This document shows, piece after piece, positions 27,761 through 43,800 of a stretch of DNA of 64,000 nt (its first letter is position 1; every line of letters begins with the position of its first letter). This DNA comes from Silene conica (taxonomy: Eukaryota > Streptophyta > Magnoliopsida > Caryophyllales > Caryophyllaceae): contig CM055314.2 in the NCBI GenBank assembly GCA_029255685.2, positions 948,399 to 1,012,398 of the forward strand, given 5' to 3'. The position numbers were made by a program, and so were the translations under genes. The notes below the pieces were generated by a model. The model saw only the letters and a program-made list of their open reading frames with translations. It was not told where the DNA came from and ran no database searches.

Positions 27761-30700
27761 TCTGAATGGCCTCTTTGGCCAAAAAAACGGGGATAATAAC
27801 CTTCAAAATCGACTATTTTCGTCATTTTAGAACCGAATTATTTTTTTTCTGAATCTTTGTCAATAGGCTCATTATATCCGATAATAAATATTGGATGGTT
27901 GAATTTTCATAAAACAACATAAACTAAAGTATATAACTTAGTTTTTGTATTTTAAACACGACCTTTAAAATAACATAAGAGTCTCTAAATGTGTCTATTT
28001 TACACCTTATGCCAATTTTAACACCTTTAGTCATTTTTATATGGTATTAAAGTACTATGATGCGAATATCGAGAATTTTTATCTTGGGGCCTGTTTGACC
28101 AAAAAAACGTGGATAATAACCTTCAAAATCGACTATTTTCGGTCATTTTAGATCCGAATTAATTTTTTTCTGAATCTTTGAAAATAGGCTCATTATATGC
28201 GATAATAAATATTGGATGATTGAATTTTCATAAATCAACATAAACTAAAGTATATAACTTATTTTTTGTATTTTAAACACGACCTTTAAAATAACGTAAG
28301 AGTCTTTAAATGTGTCTATTTTAAACCGTATGCCAATTTTAGCACCTGTAGTCATTTTTATATGGTATTAAAGTACTATGATGCGAATATCGAGAATTTT
28401 TTTGTCGGGACCTTTTTGGCCAAAAAAACGTGGATAATAACCTTCAAAATCGGCTATTTTCGGTCATTTTAGATCCGATTTTTTTTTTTTTTTCTGAATC
28501 TTTGTCAATAGGCTCAGTATATCCGATAATAAATATTGGATGGTTAAATTTTCATAAAACAACATAAACTAAAGTATATAACTTATTTTTTGTATTTTAA
28601 ACACGACCTTTAAAATAACGTATGAGTCTCTAAATGTGTCTATTTTAAACCGTTTGCCAATTTTAACACATTTACTCATTTTTATATGGTATTAAAGTAC
28701 TATGATGCAAATATCGAGAATTTTTATCTTAGGGCCTCTTTGCCCAAAAAAACGTGGATAATAACCTTCAAAATCGACTATTTTCGGTCATTTTAGATCC
28801 GAATTTTTTTTTTCTGAATCTTTGTCAATAGGCTCATTATATCCGATAATAAATATTGGATGTTTGAATTTTCATAAAACAACATAAACTAAAGTATATA
28901 ACTCAGTTTTTGTATTTTAAACACGATCTTTAAAATAACGTAAGAGTCTCTAAATATGTCTATTTTACACCTTATGCCAATTTTAACACCTTTAGTCATT
29001 TTTATATGGTATTAAAGTACTATGATACGAATATCGAGAATTTTTATCTTGGGGCCCGTTTGACCAAAAAAACGTGGATAATAACATTCAAAATCCACTA
29101 TTTTCGGTCATTTTAGATCCGAATTATTTTTTTTCTGAATCTTTGTCAATAGGCTCATTATATGCGATAATAAATATTGGATGATTGAATTTTCATAAAT
29201 CAACATAAACTAAAGTATATAACTTATTTTTTATATTTTAAACACGACCTTTAAAATAACGTAAGAGTCTCTAAATGTGTCTATTTTAAACCGTATGCCA
29301 ATTTTAGCACCTTTAGTCATTTTTATATGGTATTAAAGTACTATGATGCGAATATCGAGAATTTTTTTTCTCGGGACCTTTTTGGCCAAAAAACGTGGAT
29401 AATAACCTTCAAAATCGGCGATTTTCGGTCATTTTAGATCCGAATTATTATTTTTTTTCTGAATCTTTGCCAATAGGCTCATTATATCCGATAATAAATA
29501 TTGGATGGGTAGATTTTGATAAAACAACATAAACTAAAGTATATAACTTATTTTTTATATTTTAAACACGACATTTAAAATAACGTAAGAGTCTCTAAAT
29601 GCGTCTATTTTAAATCGTATGCCAATTTTAACACCTTTAGTCATTTATATATGGTATTAAAGTACTATGATGCGAATATCGAGAATTTTTTTCTCGGGAC
29701 CTTTTTGGCCAAAAAAACGTGGATAATAACCTTCAAAATCGGGTATTATCGGTCATTTTAGATCCGAATTATTTTTTTTCTGAATCTTTGAAAATAGGCT
29801 CATTATATGCGATAATAAATATTGGATGGTTGAATTTTCATAAAACAACATAAACTAAAGTATATAACTTATTTTTTGTATTTTAAACACGACCTTTAAA
29901 ATAACGTAAGAGTCCCTAAATGTGTCTATTTTAAACCGTTTGCCAATTTTAACACCTTTAGTCATTTTTATATGGTATTAAAGTACTATAATGCGAATAT
30001 CGAGAATTTTTATCTTGGGGCGTCTTTGGCCAAAAAAACGTGGATAATAAACTTCAAAATTGGCTATTTTCGGTCATTTTAGATCCGATTTTTTTTTTTT
30101 CTGAATCTTTGTCAATAGGCTCATTATATCCGATAATAAATATTGGATGGTTGAATTTTCATAAAACAACATAAACTAAAGTATATAACTTATTTTTTGT
30201 ATTTTAAACACGACCTTTAAAATAACGTAAGAGTCTCTAAATGTGTCTATTTTAAACCGTTTGCCAATTTTAACACCTTTAGTCATTTTTATATGGTATT
30301 AAAGTACTATGATGCGAATATCGAGAATTTTTTCTGAATGGCCTCTTTGGCCAAAAAAACGGGGATAATAACCTTCAAAATCGACTATTTTCGTCATTTT
30401 AGAACCGAATTATTTTTTTTCTGAATCTTTGTCAATAGGCTCATTATATCCGATAATAAATATTGGATGGTTGAATTTTCATAAAACAACATAAACTAAA
30501 GTATATAACTTAGTTTTTGTATTTTAAACACGACCTTTAAAATAACATAAGAGTCTCTAAATGTGTCTATTTTACACCTTATGCCAATTTTAACACCTTT
30601 AGTCATTTTTATATGGTATTAAAGTACTATGATGCGAATATCGAGAATTTTTATCTTGGGGCCTGTTTGACCAAAAAAACGTGGATAATAACTTTCAAAA

Positions 30701-33700
30701 TCGACTATTTTCGGTCATTTTAGATCCGAATTAATTTTTTTCTGAATCTTTGAAAATAGGCTCATTATATGCGATAATAAATATTGGATGATTGAATTTT
30801 CATAAATCAACATAAACTAAAGTATATAACTTATTTTTTGTATTTTAAACACGACCTTTAAAATAACGTAAGAGTCTTTAAATGTGTCTATTTTAAACCG
30901 TATGCCAATTTTAGCACCTGTAGTCATTTTTATATGGTATTAAAGTACTATGATGCGAATATCGAGAATTTTTTTGTCGGGACCTTTTTGGCCAAAAAAA
31001 CGTGGATAATAACCTTCAAAATCGGCTATTTTCGGTCATTTTAGATCCGATTTTTTTTTTTTCTGAATCTTTGTCAATAGGCTCAGTATATCCGATAATA
31101 AATATTGGATGATTGAATTTTCATAAAACAACATAAACTAAAGTATATAACTTATTTTTTGTATTTTAAACACGACCTTTAAAATAACGTAAGAGTCTCT
31201 AAATGTGTCTATTTTAAACCGTTTGCCAATTTTAACACCTTTAGTCATTTTTATATATTAAAGTACTATGATGCGAATATCGAGAATTTTTATCTTAGGG
31301 CCTCTTTGGCCAAAAAAACGTGGATAATAACCTTCAAAATCGACTATTTTCGGTCATTTTAGATCCGAATTTTTTTTTTTTCTGAATCTTTGTCAATAGG
31401 CTCATTATATCCGATAATAAATATTGGATGTTTGAATTTTCATAAAACAACATAAACTAAAGTATATAACTCACTTTTTGTATTTTAAACACGATCTTTA
31501 AAATAACGTAAGAGTCTCTAAATATGTCTATTTTACACCTTATGCCAATTTTAACACCTTTAGTCATTTTTATATGGTATTAAAGTACTATGATGCGAAT
31601 ATCGAGAATTTTTATCTTGGGGCCTGTTTGACCAAAAAAACGTGGATAATAACCTTCAAAATTGACTATTTTCGGTCATTTTAGATCCGAATTAATTTTT
31701 TTCTGAATCTTTGAAAATAGGCTCATTATATGCGATAATAAATATTGGATGATTGAATTTTCATAAATCAACATAAACTAAAGTATATAACTTATTTTTT
31801 GTATTTTAAACACGACCTTTAAAATAACGTAAGAGTCTTTAAATGTGTCTATTTTAAACCGTATGCCAATTTTAGCACCTGTAGTCATTTTTATATGGTA
31901 TTAAAGTACTATGATGCGAATATCGAGTATTTTTTTGTCGGGACCTTTTTGGCCAAAAAAACGTGGATAATAACCTTCAAAATCGGCTATTTTCGGTCAT
32001 TTTAGATCCGATTTTTTTTTTTTCTGAATCTTTGTCAATAGGCTCAGTATATCCGATAATAAATATTGGATGATTGAATTTTCATAAAACAACATAAACT
32101 AAAGTATATAACTTATTTTTTGTATTTTAAACACGACCTTTAAAATAACGTATGAATCTCTAAATGTGTCTATTTTAAACCGTTTGCCAATTTTAACACA
32201 TTTAGTCATTTTTATATGGTATTAAAGTACTATGATGCGAATATCGAGAATTTTTTCTGAATGGCCTCTTTGGCCAAAAAAACGGGGATAATAACCTTCA
32301 AAATCGACTATTTTCGTCATTTTAGAACCGAATTATTTTTTTTCTGAATCTTTGTCAATAGGCTCATTATATCCGATAATAAATATTGGATGGTTGAATT
32401 TTCATAAAACAACATAAACTAAAGTATATAACTTAGTTTTTGTATTTTAAACACGACCTTTAAAATAACATAAGAGTCTCTAAATGTGTCTATTTTACAC
32501 CTTATGCCAATTTTAACACCTTTAGTCATTTTTATATGGTATTAAAGTACTATGATGCGAATATCGAGAATTTTTATCTTGGGGCCTGTTTGACCAAAAA
32601 AACGTGGATAATAACCTTCAAAATCGACTATTTTCGGTCATTTTAGATCCGAATTAATTTTTTTCTGAATCTTTGAAAATAGGCTCATTATATGCGATAA
32701 TAAATATTGGATGATTGAATTTTCATAAATCAACATAAACTAAAGTATATAACTTATTTTTTGTATTTTAAACACGACCTTTAAAATAACGTAAGAGTCT
32801 TTAAATGTGTCTATTTTAAACCGTATGCCAATTTTAGCACCTGTAGTCATTTTTATATGGTATTAAAGTACTATGATGCGAATATCGAGAATTTTTTTGT
32901 CGGGACCTTTTTGGCCAAAAAAACGTGGATAATAACCTTCAAAATCGGCTATTTTCGGTCATTTTAGATCCGATTTTTTTTTTTTTCTGAATCTTTGTCA
33001 ATAGGCTCAGTATATCCGATAATAAATATTGGATGGTTAAATTTTCATAAAACAACATAAACTAAAGTATATAACTTATTTTTTGTATTTTAAACACGAC
33101 CTTTAAAATAACGTATGAGTCTCTAAATGTGTCTATTTTAAACCGTTTGCCAATTTTAACACATTTACTCATTTTTATATGGTATTAAAGTACTATGATG
33201 CAAATATCGAGAATTTTTATCTTAGGGCCTCTTTGCCCAAAAAAACGTGGATAATAACCTTCAAAATCGACTATTTTCGGTCATTTTAGATCCGAATTTT
33301 TTTTTTCTGAATCTTTGTCAATAGGCTCATTATATCCGATAATAAATATTGGATGTTTGAATTTTCATAAAACAACATAAACTAAAGTATATAACTCAGT
33401 TTTTGTATTTTAAACACGATCTTTAAAATAACGTAAGAGTCTCTAAATATGTCTATTTTACACCTTATGCCAATTTTAACACCTTTAGTCATTTTTATAT
33501 GGTATTAAAGTACTATGATACGAATATCGAGAATTTTTATCTTGGGGCCCGTTTGACCAAAAAAACGTGGATAATAACATTCAAAATCCACTATTTTCGG
33601 TCATTTTAGATCCGAATTATTTTTTTTCTGAATCTTTGTCAATAGGCTCATTATATGCGATAATAAATATTGGATGATTGAATTTTCATAAATCAACATA

Positions 33701-36700
33701 AACTAAAGTATATAACTTATTTTTTATATTTTAAACACGACCTTTAAAATAACGTAAGAGTCTCTAAATGTGTCTATTTTAAACCGTATGCCAATTTTAG
33801 CACCTTTAGTCATTTTTATATGGTATTAAAGTACTATGATGCGAATATCGAGAATTTTTTTTCTCGGGACCTTTTTGGCCAAAAAACGTGGATAATAACC
33901 TTCAAAATCGGCGATTTTCGGTCATTTTAGATCCGAATTATTATTTTTTTTCTGAATCTTTGCCAATAGGCTCATTATATCCGATAATAAATATTGGATG
34001 GGTAGATTTTGATAAAACAACATAAACTAAAGTATATAACTTATTTTTTATATTTTAAACACGACATTTAAAATAACGTAAGAGTCTCTAAATGCGTCTA
34101 TTTTAAATCGTATGCTTATTTTAACACCTTTAGTCATTTATATATGGTATTAAAGTAATATGATGCGAATATCGAGAATTTTTTTCTCGGGACCTTTTTG
34201 GCCAAAAAAACGTGGATAATAACCTTCAAAATCGGGTATTATCGGTCATTTTAGATCCGAATTATTTTTTTTCTGAATCTTTGAAAATAGGCTCATTATA
34301 TGCGATAATAAATATTGGATGGTTGAATTTTCATAAAACAACATAAACTAAAGTATATAACTTATTTTTTGTATTTTAAACACGACCTTTAAAATAACGT
34401 AAGAGTCCCTAAATGTGTCTATTTTAAACCGTTTGCCAATTTTAACACCTTTAGTCATTTTTATATGGTATTAAAGTACTATAATGCGAATATCGAGAAT
34501 TTTTATCTTGGGGCGTCTTTGGCCAAAAAAACGTGGATAATAACCTTCAAAATTGGCTATTTTCGGTCATTTTAGATCCGATTTTTTTTTTTCTGAATCT
34601 TTGTCAATAGGCTCATTATATCCGATAATAAATATTGGATGGTTGAATTTTCATAAAACAACATAAACTAAAGTATATAACTTATTTTTCGTATTTTAAA
34701 CACGACCTTTAAAATAACGTAAGAGTCTCTAAATGTGTCTATTTTAAACCGTTTGCCAATTTTAACACCTTTAGTCATTTTTATATGGTATTAAAGTACT
34801 ATGATGCGAATATCGAGAATTTTTTCTGAATGGCCTCTTTGGCCAAAAAAACGGGGATAATAACCTTCAAAATCGACTATTTTCGTCATTTTAGAACCGA
34901 ATTATTTTTTTTCTGAATCTTTGTCAATAGGCTCATTATATCCGATAATAAATATTGGATGGTTGAATTTTCATAAAACAACATAAACTAAAGTATATAA
35001 CTTAGTTTTTGTATTTTAAACACGACCTTTAAAATAACATAAGAGTCTCTAAATGTGTCTATTTTACACCTTATGCCAATTTTAACACCTTTAGTCATTT
35101 TTATATGGTATTAAAGTACTATGATGCGAATATCGAGAATTTTTATCTTGGGGCCTGTTTGACCAAAAAAACGTGGATAATAACTTTCAAAATCGACTAT
35201 TTTCGGTCATTTTAGATCCGAATTAATTTTTTTCTGAATCTTTGAAAATAGGCTCATTATATGCGATAATAAATATTGGATGATTGAATTTTCATAAATA
35301 CACATAAACTAAAGTATATAACTTATTTTTTGTATTTTAAACACGACCTTTAAAATAACGTAAGAGTCTTTAAATGTGTCTATTTTAAACCGTATGCCAA
35401 TTTTAGCACCTGTAGTCATTTTTATATGGTATTAAAGTACTATGATGCGAATATCGATAATTTTTTTGTCGGGACCTTTTTGGCCAAAAAAACGTGGATA
35501 ATAACCTTCAAAATCGGCTATTTTCGGTCATTTTAGATCCGATTTTTTTTTTTTCTGAATCTTTGTCAATAGGCTCAGTATATCCGATAATAAATATTGG
35601 ATGATTGAATTTTCATAAAACAACATAAACTAAAGTATATAACTTATTTTTTGTATTTTAAACACGACCTTTAAAATAACGTATGAATCTCTAAATGTGT
35701 CTATTTTAAACCGTTTGCCAATTTTAACACATTTAGTCATTTTTATATGGTATTAAAGTACTATGATGCAAATATCGAGAATTTTTATCTTAGGGCCTCT
35801 TTGGCCAAAAAAACGTGGATAATAACCTTCAAAATCGACTATTTTCGGTCATTTTAGATCCGAATTTTTTTTTTTTCTGTATCTTTGTCAATAGGCTCAT
35901 TATATCCGATAATAAATATTGGATGTTTGAATTTTCATAAAACAACATAAACTAAAGTATATAACTCACTTTTTGTATTTTAAACACGATCTTTAAAATA
36001 ACGTAAGAGTCTCTAAATATGTCTATTTTACACCTTATGCCAATTTTAACACCTTTAGTCATTTTTATATGGTATTAAAGTACTATGATACGAATATCGA
36101 GAATTTTTATCTTGGGGCCCGTTTGACCAAAAAAACGTGGATAATAACCTTCAAAATCCACTATTTTCGGTCATTTTAGATCCGAATTATTTTTTTTCTG
36201 AATCTTTTTCAATAGGCTCATTATATGCGATAATAAATATTGGATGATTGAATTTTCATAAATAAACATAAACTAAAGTATATAACTTATTTTTTATATT
36301 TTAAACACGACCTTTAAAATAACGTAAGAGTCTCTAAATGTGTCTATTTTAAACCGTATGCCAATTTTAGCACCTTTAGTCATTTTTATATGGTATTAAA
36401 GTACTATGATGCGAATATCGAGAAATTTTTTCTCGGGACCTTTTTGGCCAAAAAACGTGGATAATAACCTTCAAAATCGGCGATTTTCGGTCATTTTAGA
36501 TCCGAATTATTTTTTTTTTTCTGAATCTTTGTCAATAGGCTCATTATATCCGATAATAAATATTGGATGGTTGAATTTTCATAAAACAACATAAACTAAA
36601 GTATATAACTTATTTTTTGTATTTTAAACACGACCTTTAAAATAACGTAAGAGTCTCTAAATGTGTCTATTTTAAACCGTTTGCCAATTTTAACACCTTT

Positions 36701-39700
36701 AGTCATTTTTATATGGTATTAAAGTACTATAATGCGAATATCGAGAATTTTTATCTTGGGGCGTCTTTGGCCAAAAAAACGTGGATAATAACCTTCAAAA
36801 TTGGCTATTGTCGGTCATTTTAGATCCGATTTTTTTTTTTCTGAATCTTTGTCAATAGGCTCATTATATCCGATAATAAATATTGGATGGTTGAATTTTC
36901 ATAAAACAACATAAACTAAAGTATATAACTTATTTTTCGTATTTTAAACACGACCTTTAAAATAACGTAAGAGTCTCTAAATGTGTCTATTTTAAACCGT
37001 TTGCCAATTTTAACACCTTTAGTCATTTTTATATGGTATTAAAGTACTATGATGCGAATATCGAGAATTTTTTCTGAATGGCCTCTTTGGCCAAAAAAAC
37101 GGGGATAATAACCTTCAAAATCGACTATTTTCGTCATTTTAGAACCGAATTATTTTTTTTCTGAATCTTTGTCAATAGGCTCATTATATCCGATAATAAA
37201 TATTGGATGGTTGAATTTTCATAAAACAACATAAACTAAAGTATATAACTTAGTTTTTGTATTTTAAACACGACCTTTAAAATAACATAAGAGTCTCTAA
37301 ATGTGTCTATTTTACACCTTATGCCAATTTTAACACCTTTAGTCATTTTTATATGGTATTAAAGTACTATGATGCGAATATCGAGAATTTTTATCTTGGG
37401 GCCTGTTTGACCAAAAAAACGTGGATAATAACCTTCAAAATCGACTATTTTCGGTCATTTTAGATCCGAATTATTTTTTTTCTTTGAAAATAGGCTCATT
37501 ATATGCGATAATAAATATTGGATGATTGAATTTTCATAAATCAACATAAACTAAAGTATATAACTTATTTTTTATATTTTAAACACGACCTTTAAAATAA
37601 CGTAAGAGTCTCTAAATGTGTCTATTTTAAACCGTATGCCAATTTTAGCACCTTTAGTCATTTTTATATGGTATTAAAGTACTATGATGCGAATATCGAG
37701 AATTTTTTTTTCTCGGGACCTTTTTGGCCAAAAAAAACGTGGATAATAACCTTCAAAATCGGCTATTTTCGGTCATTTTAGATCCGAATTTTTTTTTTTT
37801 CTGAATCTTTGTCAATAGGCTCATTATATCCGATAATAAATATTGGATGTTTGAATTTTCATAAAACAACATAAACTAAAGTATATAACTCAGTTTTTGT
37901 ATTTTAAACACGATCTTTAAAATAACGTAAGAGTCTCTAAATATGTCTATTTTACACCTTATGCCAATTTTAACACCTTTAGTCATTTTTATATGGTATT
38001 AAAGTACTATGATACGAATATCGAGAATTTTTATCTTGGGGCCCGTTTGACCAAAAAAACGTGGATAATAACATTCAAAATCCACTATTTTCGGTCATTT
38101 TAGATCCGAATTATTTTTTTTCTGAATCTTTGTCAATAGGCTCATTATATGCGATAATAAATATTGGATGATTGAATTTTCATAAATCAACATAAACTAA
38201 AGTATATAACTTATTTTTTATATTTTAAACACGACCTTTAAAATAACGTAAGAGTCTCTAAATGTGTCTATTTTAAACCGTATGCCAATTTTAGCACCTT
38301 TAGTCATTTTTATATGGTATTAAAGTACTATGATGCGAATATCGAGAATTTTTTTTCTCGGGACCTTTTTGGCCAAAAAACGTGGATAATAACCTTCAAA
38401 ATCGGCGATTTTCGGTCATTTTAGATCCGAATTATTATTTTTTTTCTGAATCTTTGCCAATAGGCTCATTATATCCGATAATAAATATTGGATGGGTAGA
38501 TTTTGATAAAACAACATAAACTAAAGTATATAACTTATTTTTTATATTTTAAACACGACATTTAAAATAACGTAAGAGTCTCTAAATGCGTCTATTTTAA
38601 ATCGTATGCTTATTTTAACACCTTTAGTCATTTATATATGGTATTAAAGTACTATGATGCGAATATCGAGAATTTTTTTCTCGGGACCTTTTTGGCCAAA
38701 AAAACGTGGATAATAACCTTCAAAATCGGGTATTATCGGTCATTTTAGATCCGAATTATTTTTTTTCTGAATCTTTGAAAATAGGCTCATTATATGCGAT
38801 AATAAATATTGGATGGTTGAATTTTCATAAAACAACATAAACTAAAGTATATAACTTATTTTTTGTATTTTAAACACGACCTTTAAAATAACGTAAGAGT
38901 CCCTAAATGTGTCTATTTTAAACCGTTTGCCAATTTTAACACCTTTAGTCATTTTTATATGGTATTAAAGTACTATAATGCGAATATCGAGAATTTTTAT
39001 CTTGGGGCGTCTTTGGCCAAAAAAACGTGGATAATAACCTTCAAAATTGGCTATTTTCGGTCATTTTAGATCCGATTTTTTTTTTTTCTGAATCTTTGTC
39101 AATAGGCTCATTATATCCGATAATAAATATTGGATGGTTGAATTTTCATAAAACAACATAAACTAAAGTATATAACTTATTTTTTGTATTTTAAACACGA
39201 CCTTTAAAATAACGTAAGAGTCTCTAAATGTGTCTATTTTAAACCGTTTGCCAATTTTAACACCTTTAGTCATTTTTATATGGTATTAAAGTACTATGAT
39301 GCGAATATCGAGAATTTTTTCTGAATGGCCTCTTTGGCCAAAAAAACGGGGATAATAACCTTCAAAATCGACTATTTTCGTCATTTTAGAACCGAATTAT
39401 TTTTTTTCTGAATCTTTGTCAATAGGCTCATTATATCCGATAATAAATATTGGATGGTTGAATTTTCATAAAACAACATAAACTAAAGTATATAACTTAG
39501 TTTTTGTATTTTAAACACGACCTTTAAAATAACATAAGAGTCTCTAAATGTGTCTATTTTACACCTTATGCCAATTTTAACACCTTTAGTCATTTTTATA
39601 TGGTATTAAAGTACTATGATGCGAATATCGAGAATTTTTATCTTGGGGCCTGTTTGACCAAAAAAACGTGGATAATAACTTTCAAAATCGACTATTTTCG

Positions 39701-42700
39701 GTCATTTTAGATCCGAATTAATTTTTTTCTGAATCTTTGAAAATAGGCTCATTATATGCGATAATAAATATTGGATGATTGAATTTTCATAAATACACAT
39801 AAACTAAAGTATATAACTTATTTTTTGTATTTTAAACACGACCTTTAAAATAACGTAAGAGTCTTTAAATGTGTCTATTTTAAACCGTATGCCAATTTTA
39901 GCACCTGTAGTCATTTTTATATGGTATTAAAGTACTATGATGCGAATATCGATAATTTTTTTGTCGGGACCTTTTTGGCCAAAAAAACGTGGATAATAAC
40001 CTTCAAAATCGGCTATTTTCGGTCATTTTAGATCCGATTTTTTTTTTTTCTGAATCTTTGTCAATAGGCTCAGTATATCCGATAATAAATATTGGATGAT
40101 TGAATTTTCATAAAACAACATAAACTAAAGTATATAACTTATTTTTTGTATTTTAAACACGACCTTTAAAATAACGTATGAATCTCTAAATGTGTCTATT
40201 TTAAACCGTTTGCCAATTTTAACACATTTAGTCATTTTTATATGGTATTAAAGTACTATGATGCAAATATCGAGAATTTTTATCTTAGGGCCTCTTTGGC
40301 CAAAAAAACGTGGATAATAAGCTTCAAAATCGACTATTTTCGGTCATTTTAGATCCGAATTTTTTTTTTTTCTGAATCTTTGTCAATAGGCTCATTATAT
40401 CCGATAATAAATATTGGATGTTTGAATTTTCATAAAACAACATAAACTAAAGTATATAACTCAGTTTTTGTATTTTAAACACGATCTTTAAAATAACGTA
40501 AGAGTCTCTAAATATGTCTATTTTACACCTTATGCCAATTTTAACACCTTTAGTCATTTTTATATGGTATTAAAGTACTATGATACGAATATCGAGAATT
40601 TTTATCTTGGGGCCCGTTTGACCAAAAAAACGTGGATAATAACCTTCAAAATCCACTATTTTCGGTCATTTTAGATCCGAATTATTTTTTTTCTGAATCT
40701 TTGTCAATAGGCTCATTATATGCGATAATAAATATTGGATGATTGAATTTTCATAAATAAACATAAACTAAAGTATATAACTTATTTTTTATATTTTAAA
40801 CACGACCTTTAAAATAACGTAAGAGTCTCTAAATGTGTCTATTTTAAACCGTATGCCAATTTTAGCACCTTTAGTCATTTTTATATGGTATTAAAGTACT
40901 ATGATGCGAATATCGAGAAATTTTTTCTCGGGACCTTTTTGGCCAAAAAACGTGGATAATAACCTTCAAAATCGGCGATTTTCGGTCATTTTAGATCCGA
41001 ATTATTTTTTTTTTTCTGAATCTTTGTCAATAGGCTCATTATATCCGATAATAAATATTGGATGGTTGAATTTTCATAAAACAACATAAACTAAAGTATA
41101 TAACTTATTTTTTGTATTTTAAACACGACCTTTAAAATAACGTAAGAGTCTCTAAATGTGTCTATTTTAAACCGTTTGCCAATTTTAACACCTTTAGTCA
41201 TTTTTATATGGTATTAAAGTACTATAATGCGAATATCGAGAATTTTTATCTTGGGGCGTCTTTGGCCAAAAAAACGTGGATAATAACCTTCAAAATTGGC
41301 TATTGTCGGTCATTTTAGATCCGATTTTTTTTTTTCTGAATCTTTGTCAATAGGCTCATTATATCCGATAATAAATATTGGATGGTTGAATTTTCATAAA
41401 ACAACATAAACTAAAGTATATAACTTATTTTTCGTATTTTAAACACGACCTTTAAAATAACGTAAGAGTCTCTAAATGTGTCTATTTTAAACCGTTTGCC
41501 AATTTTAACACCTTTAGTCATTTTTATATGGTATTAAAGTACTATGATGCGAATATCGAGAATTTTTTCTGAATGGCCTCTTTGGCCAAAAAAACGGGGA
41601 TAATAACCTTCAAAATCGACTATTTTCGTCATTTTAGAACCGAATTATTTTTTTTCTGAATCTTTGTCAATAGGCTCATTATATCCGATAATAAATATTG
41701 GATGGTTGAATTTTCATAAAACAACATAAACTAAAGTATATAACTTAGTTTTTGTATTTTAAACACGACCTTTAAAATAACATAAGAGTCTCTAAATGTG
41801 TCTATTTTACACCTTATGCCAATTTTAACACCTTTAGTCATTTTTATATGGTATTAAAGTACTATGATGCGAATATCGAGAATTTTTATCTTGGGGCCTG
41901 TTTGACCAAAAAAACGTGGATAATAACCTTCAAAATCGACTATTTTCGGTCATTTTAGATCCGAATTATTTTTTTTCTTTGAAAATAGGCTCATTATATG
42001 CGATAATAAATATTGGATGATTGAATTTTCATAAATCAACATAAACTAAAGTATATAACTTATTTTTTATATTTTAAACACGACCTTTAAAATAACGTAA
42101 GAGTCTCTAAATGTGTCTATTTTAAACCGTATGCCAATTTTAGCACCTTTAGTCATTTTTATATGGTATTAAAGTACTATGATGCGAATATCGAGAATTT
42201 TTTTTCTCGGGACCTTTTTGGCCAAAAAACGTGGATAATAACCTTCAAAATCGGCGATTTTCGGTCATTTTAGATCCGAATTATTTTTTTTTTTCTGAAT
42301 CTTTGTCAATAGGCTCATTATATCCGATAATAAATATTGGATGGGTAGATTTTGATAAAACAACATAAACTAAAGTATATAACTTATTTTTTATATTTTA
42401 AACACGACATTTAAAATAACGTAAGAGTCTCTAAATGCGTCTATTTTAAATCGTATGCCAATTTTAACACCTTTAGTCATTTATATATGGTATTAAAGTA
42501 CTATGATGCGAATATCGAGACTTTTTTTCTCGGGACATTTTTGGCCAAAAAAACGTGGATAATAACCTTCAAAATCGGGTATTATCGGTCATTTTAGATC
42601 TGAATTATTTTTTTTCTGAATCTTTGAAAATAGGCTCATTATATGCGATAATAAATATTGGATGGTTGAATTTTCATAAAACGACATAAACTAAAGTATA

Positions 42701-43800
42701 TAACTTATTTTTTGTATTTTAAACACGACCTTTAAAATAACGTAAGAGTCTCTAAATGTGTCTATTTTAAACCGTTTGCCAATTTTAACACCTTTAGTCA
42801 TTTTTATATGGTATTAAAGTACTATAATGCGAATATCGAGAATTTTTATCTTGGGGCGTCTTTGGCCAAAAAAACGTGGATAATAACCTTCAAAATTGGC
42901 TATTGTCGGTCATTTTAGATCCGATTTTTTTTTTTCTGAATCTTTGTCAATAGGCTCATTATATCCGATAATAAATATTGGATGGTTGAATTTTCATAAA
43001 ACAACATAAACTAAAGTATATAACTTATTTTTCGTATTTTAAACACGACCTTTAAAATAACGTAAGAGTCTCTAAATGTGTCTATTTTAAACCGTTTGCC
43101 AATTTTAACACCTTTAGTCATTTTTATATGGTATTAAAGTACTATGATGCGAATATCGAGAATTTTTTCTGAATGGCCTCTTTGGCCAAAAAAACGGGGA
43201 TAATAACCTTCAAAATCGACTATTTTCGTCATTTTAGAACCGAATTATTTTTTTTCTGAATCTTTGTCAATAGGCTCATTATATCCGATAATAAATATTG
43301 GATGGTTGAATTTTCATAAAACAACATAAACTAAAGTATATAACTTAGTTTTTGTATTTTAAACACGACCTTTAAAATAACATAAGAGTCTCTAAATGTG
43401 TCTATTTTACACCTTATGCCAATTTTAACACCTTTAGTCATTTTTATATGGTATTAAAGTACTATGATGCGAATATCGAGAATTTTTATCTTGGGGCCTG
43501 TTTGACCAAAAAAACGTGGATAATAACTTTCAAAATCGACTATTTTCGGTCATTTTAGATCCGAATTAATTTTTTTCTGAATCTTTGAAAATAGGCTCAT
43601 TATATGCGATAATAAATATTGGATGATTGAATTTTCATAAAACGACATAAACTAAAGTATATAACTTATTTTTTGTATTTTAAACACGACCTTTAAAATA
43701 ACGTAAGAGTCTCTAAATGTGTCTATTTTAAACCGTTTGCCAATTTTAACACCTTTAGTCATTTTTATATGGTATTAAAGTACTATAATGCGAATATCGA
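27761..43800 (+). repeat. Higher-order repeat domain, 14-monomer period of ~4.49 kb
   Basis: Rare variants recur at this spacing. tctttgccaatagg occurs at ~29468, 33961 and 38455. The tctgaatggcc subtype recurs at 27761 and 32256, at 30334, 34827 and 39322, and at 37072 and 41567. The aactttcaaaatcgac variant occurs at ~30691, 35184 and 39678, then at 43526 after a two-monomer loss. Positions 36406-36594 and 40901-41089 are identical in translation (offset 4495). Intervals between tctgaatggcc monomers run 8, 6, 8, 7, 7, 7, 5 and 3 units. Confidence 0.85.

Noticed and set aside
36406-41089. Identical 62-codon open frames at 36406-36594 and 40901-41089
   Set aside because: They lie wholly inside satellite monomers. 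Related frames occur in other monomers wherever the T run keeps phase, and there is no codon bias or domain.
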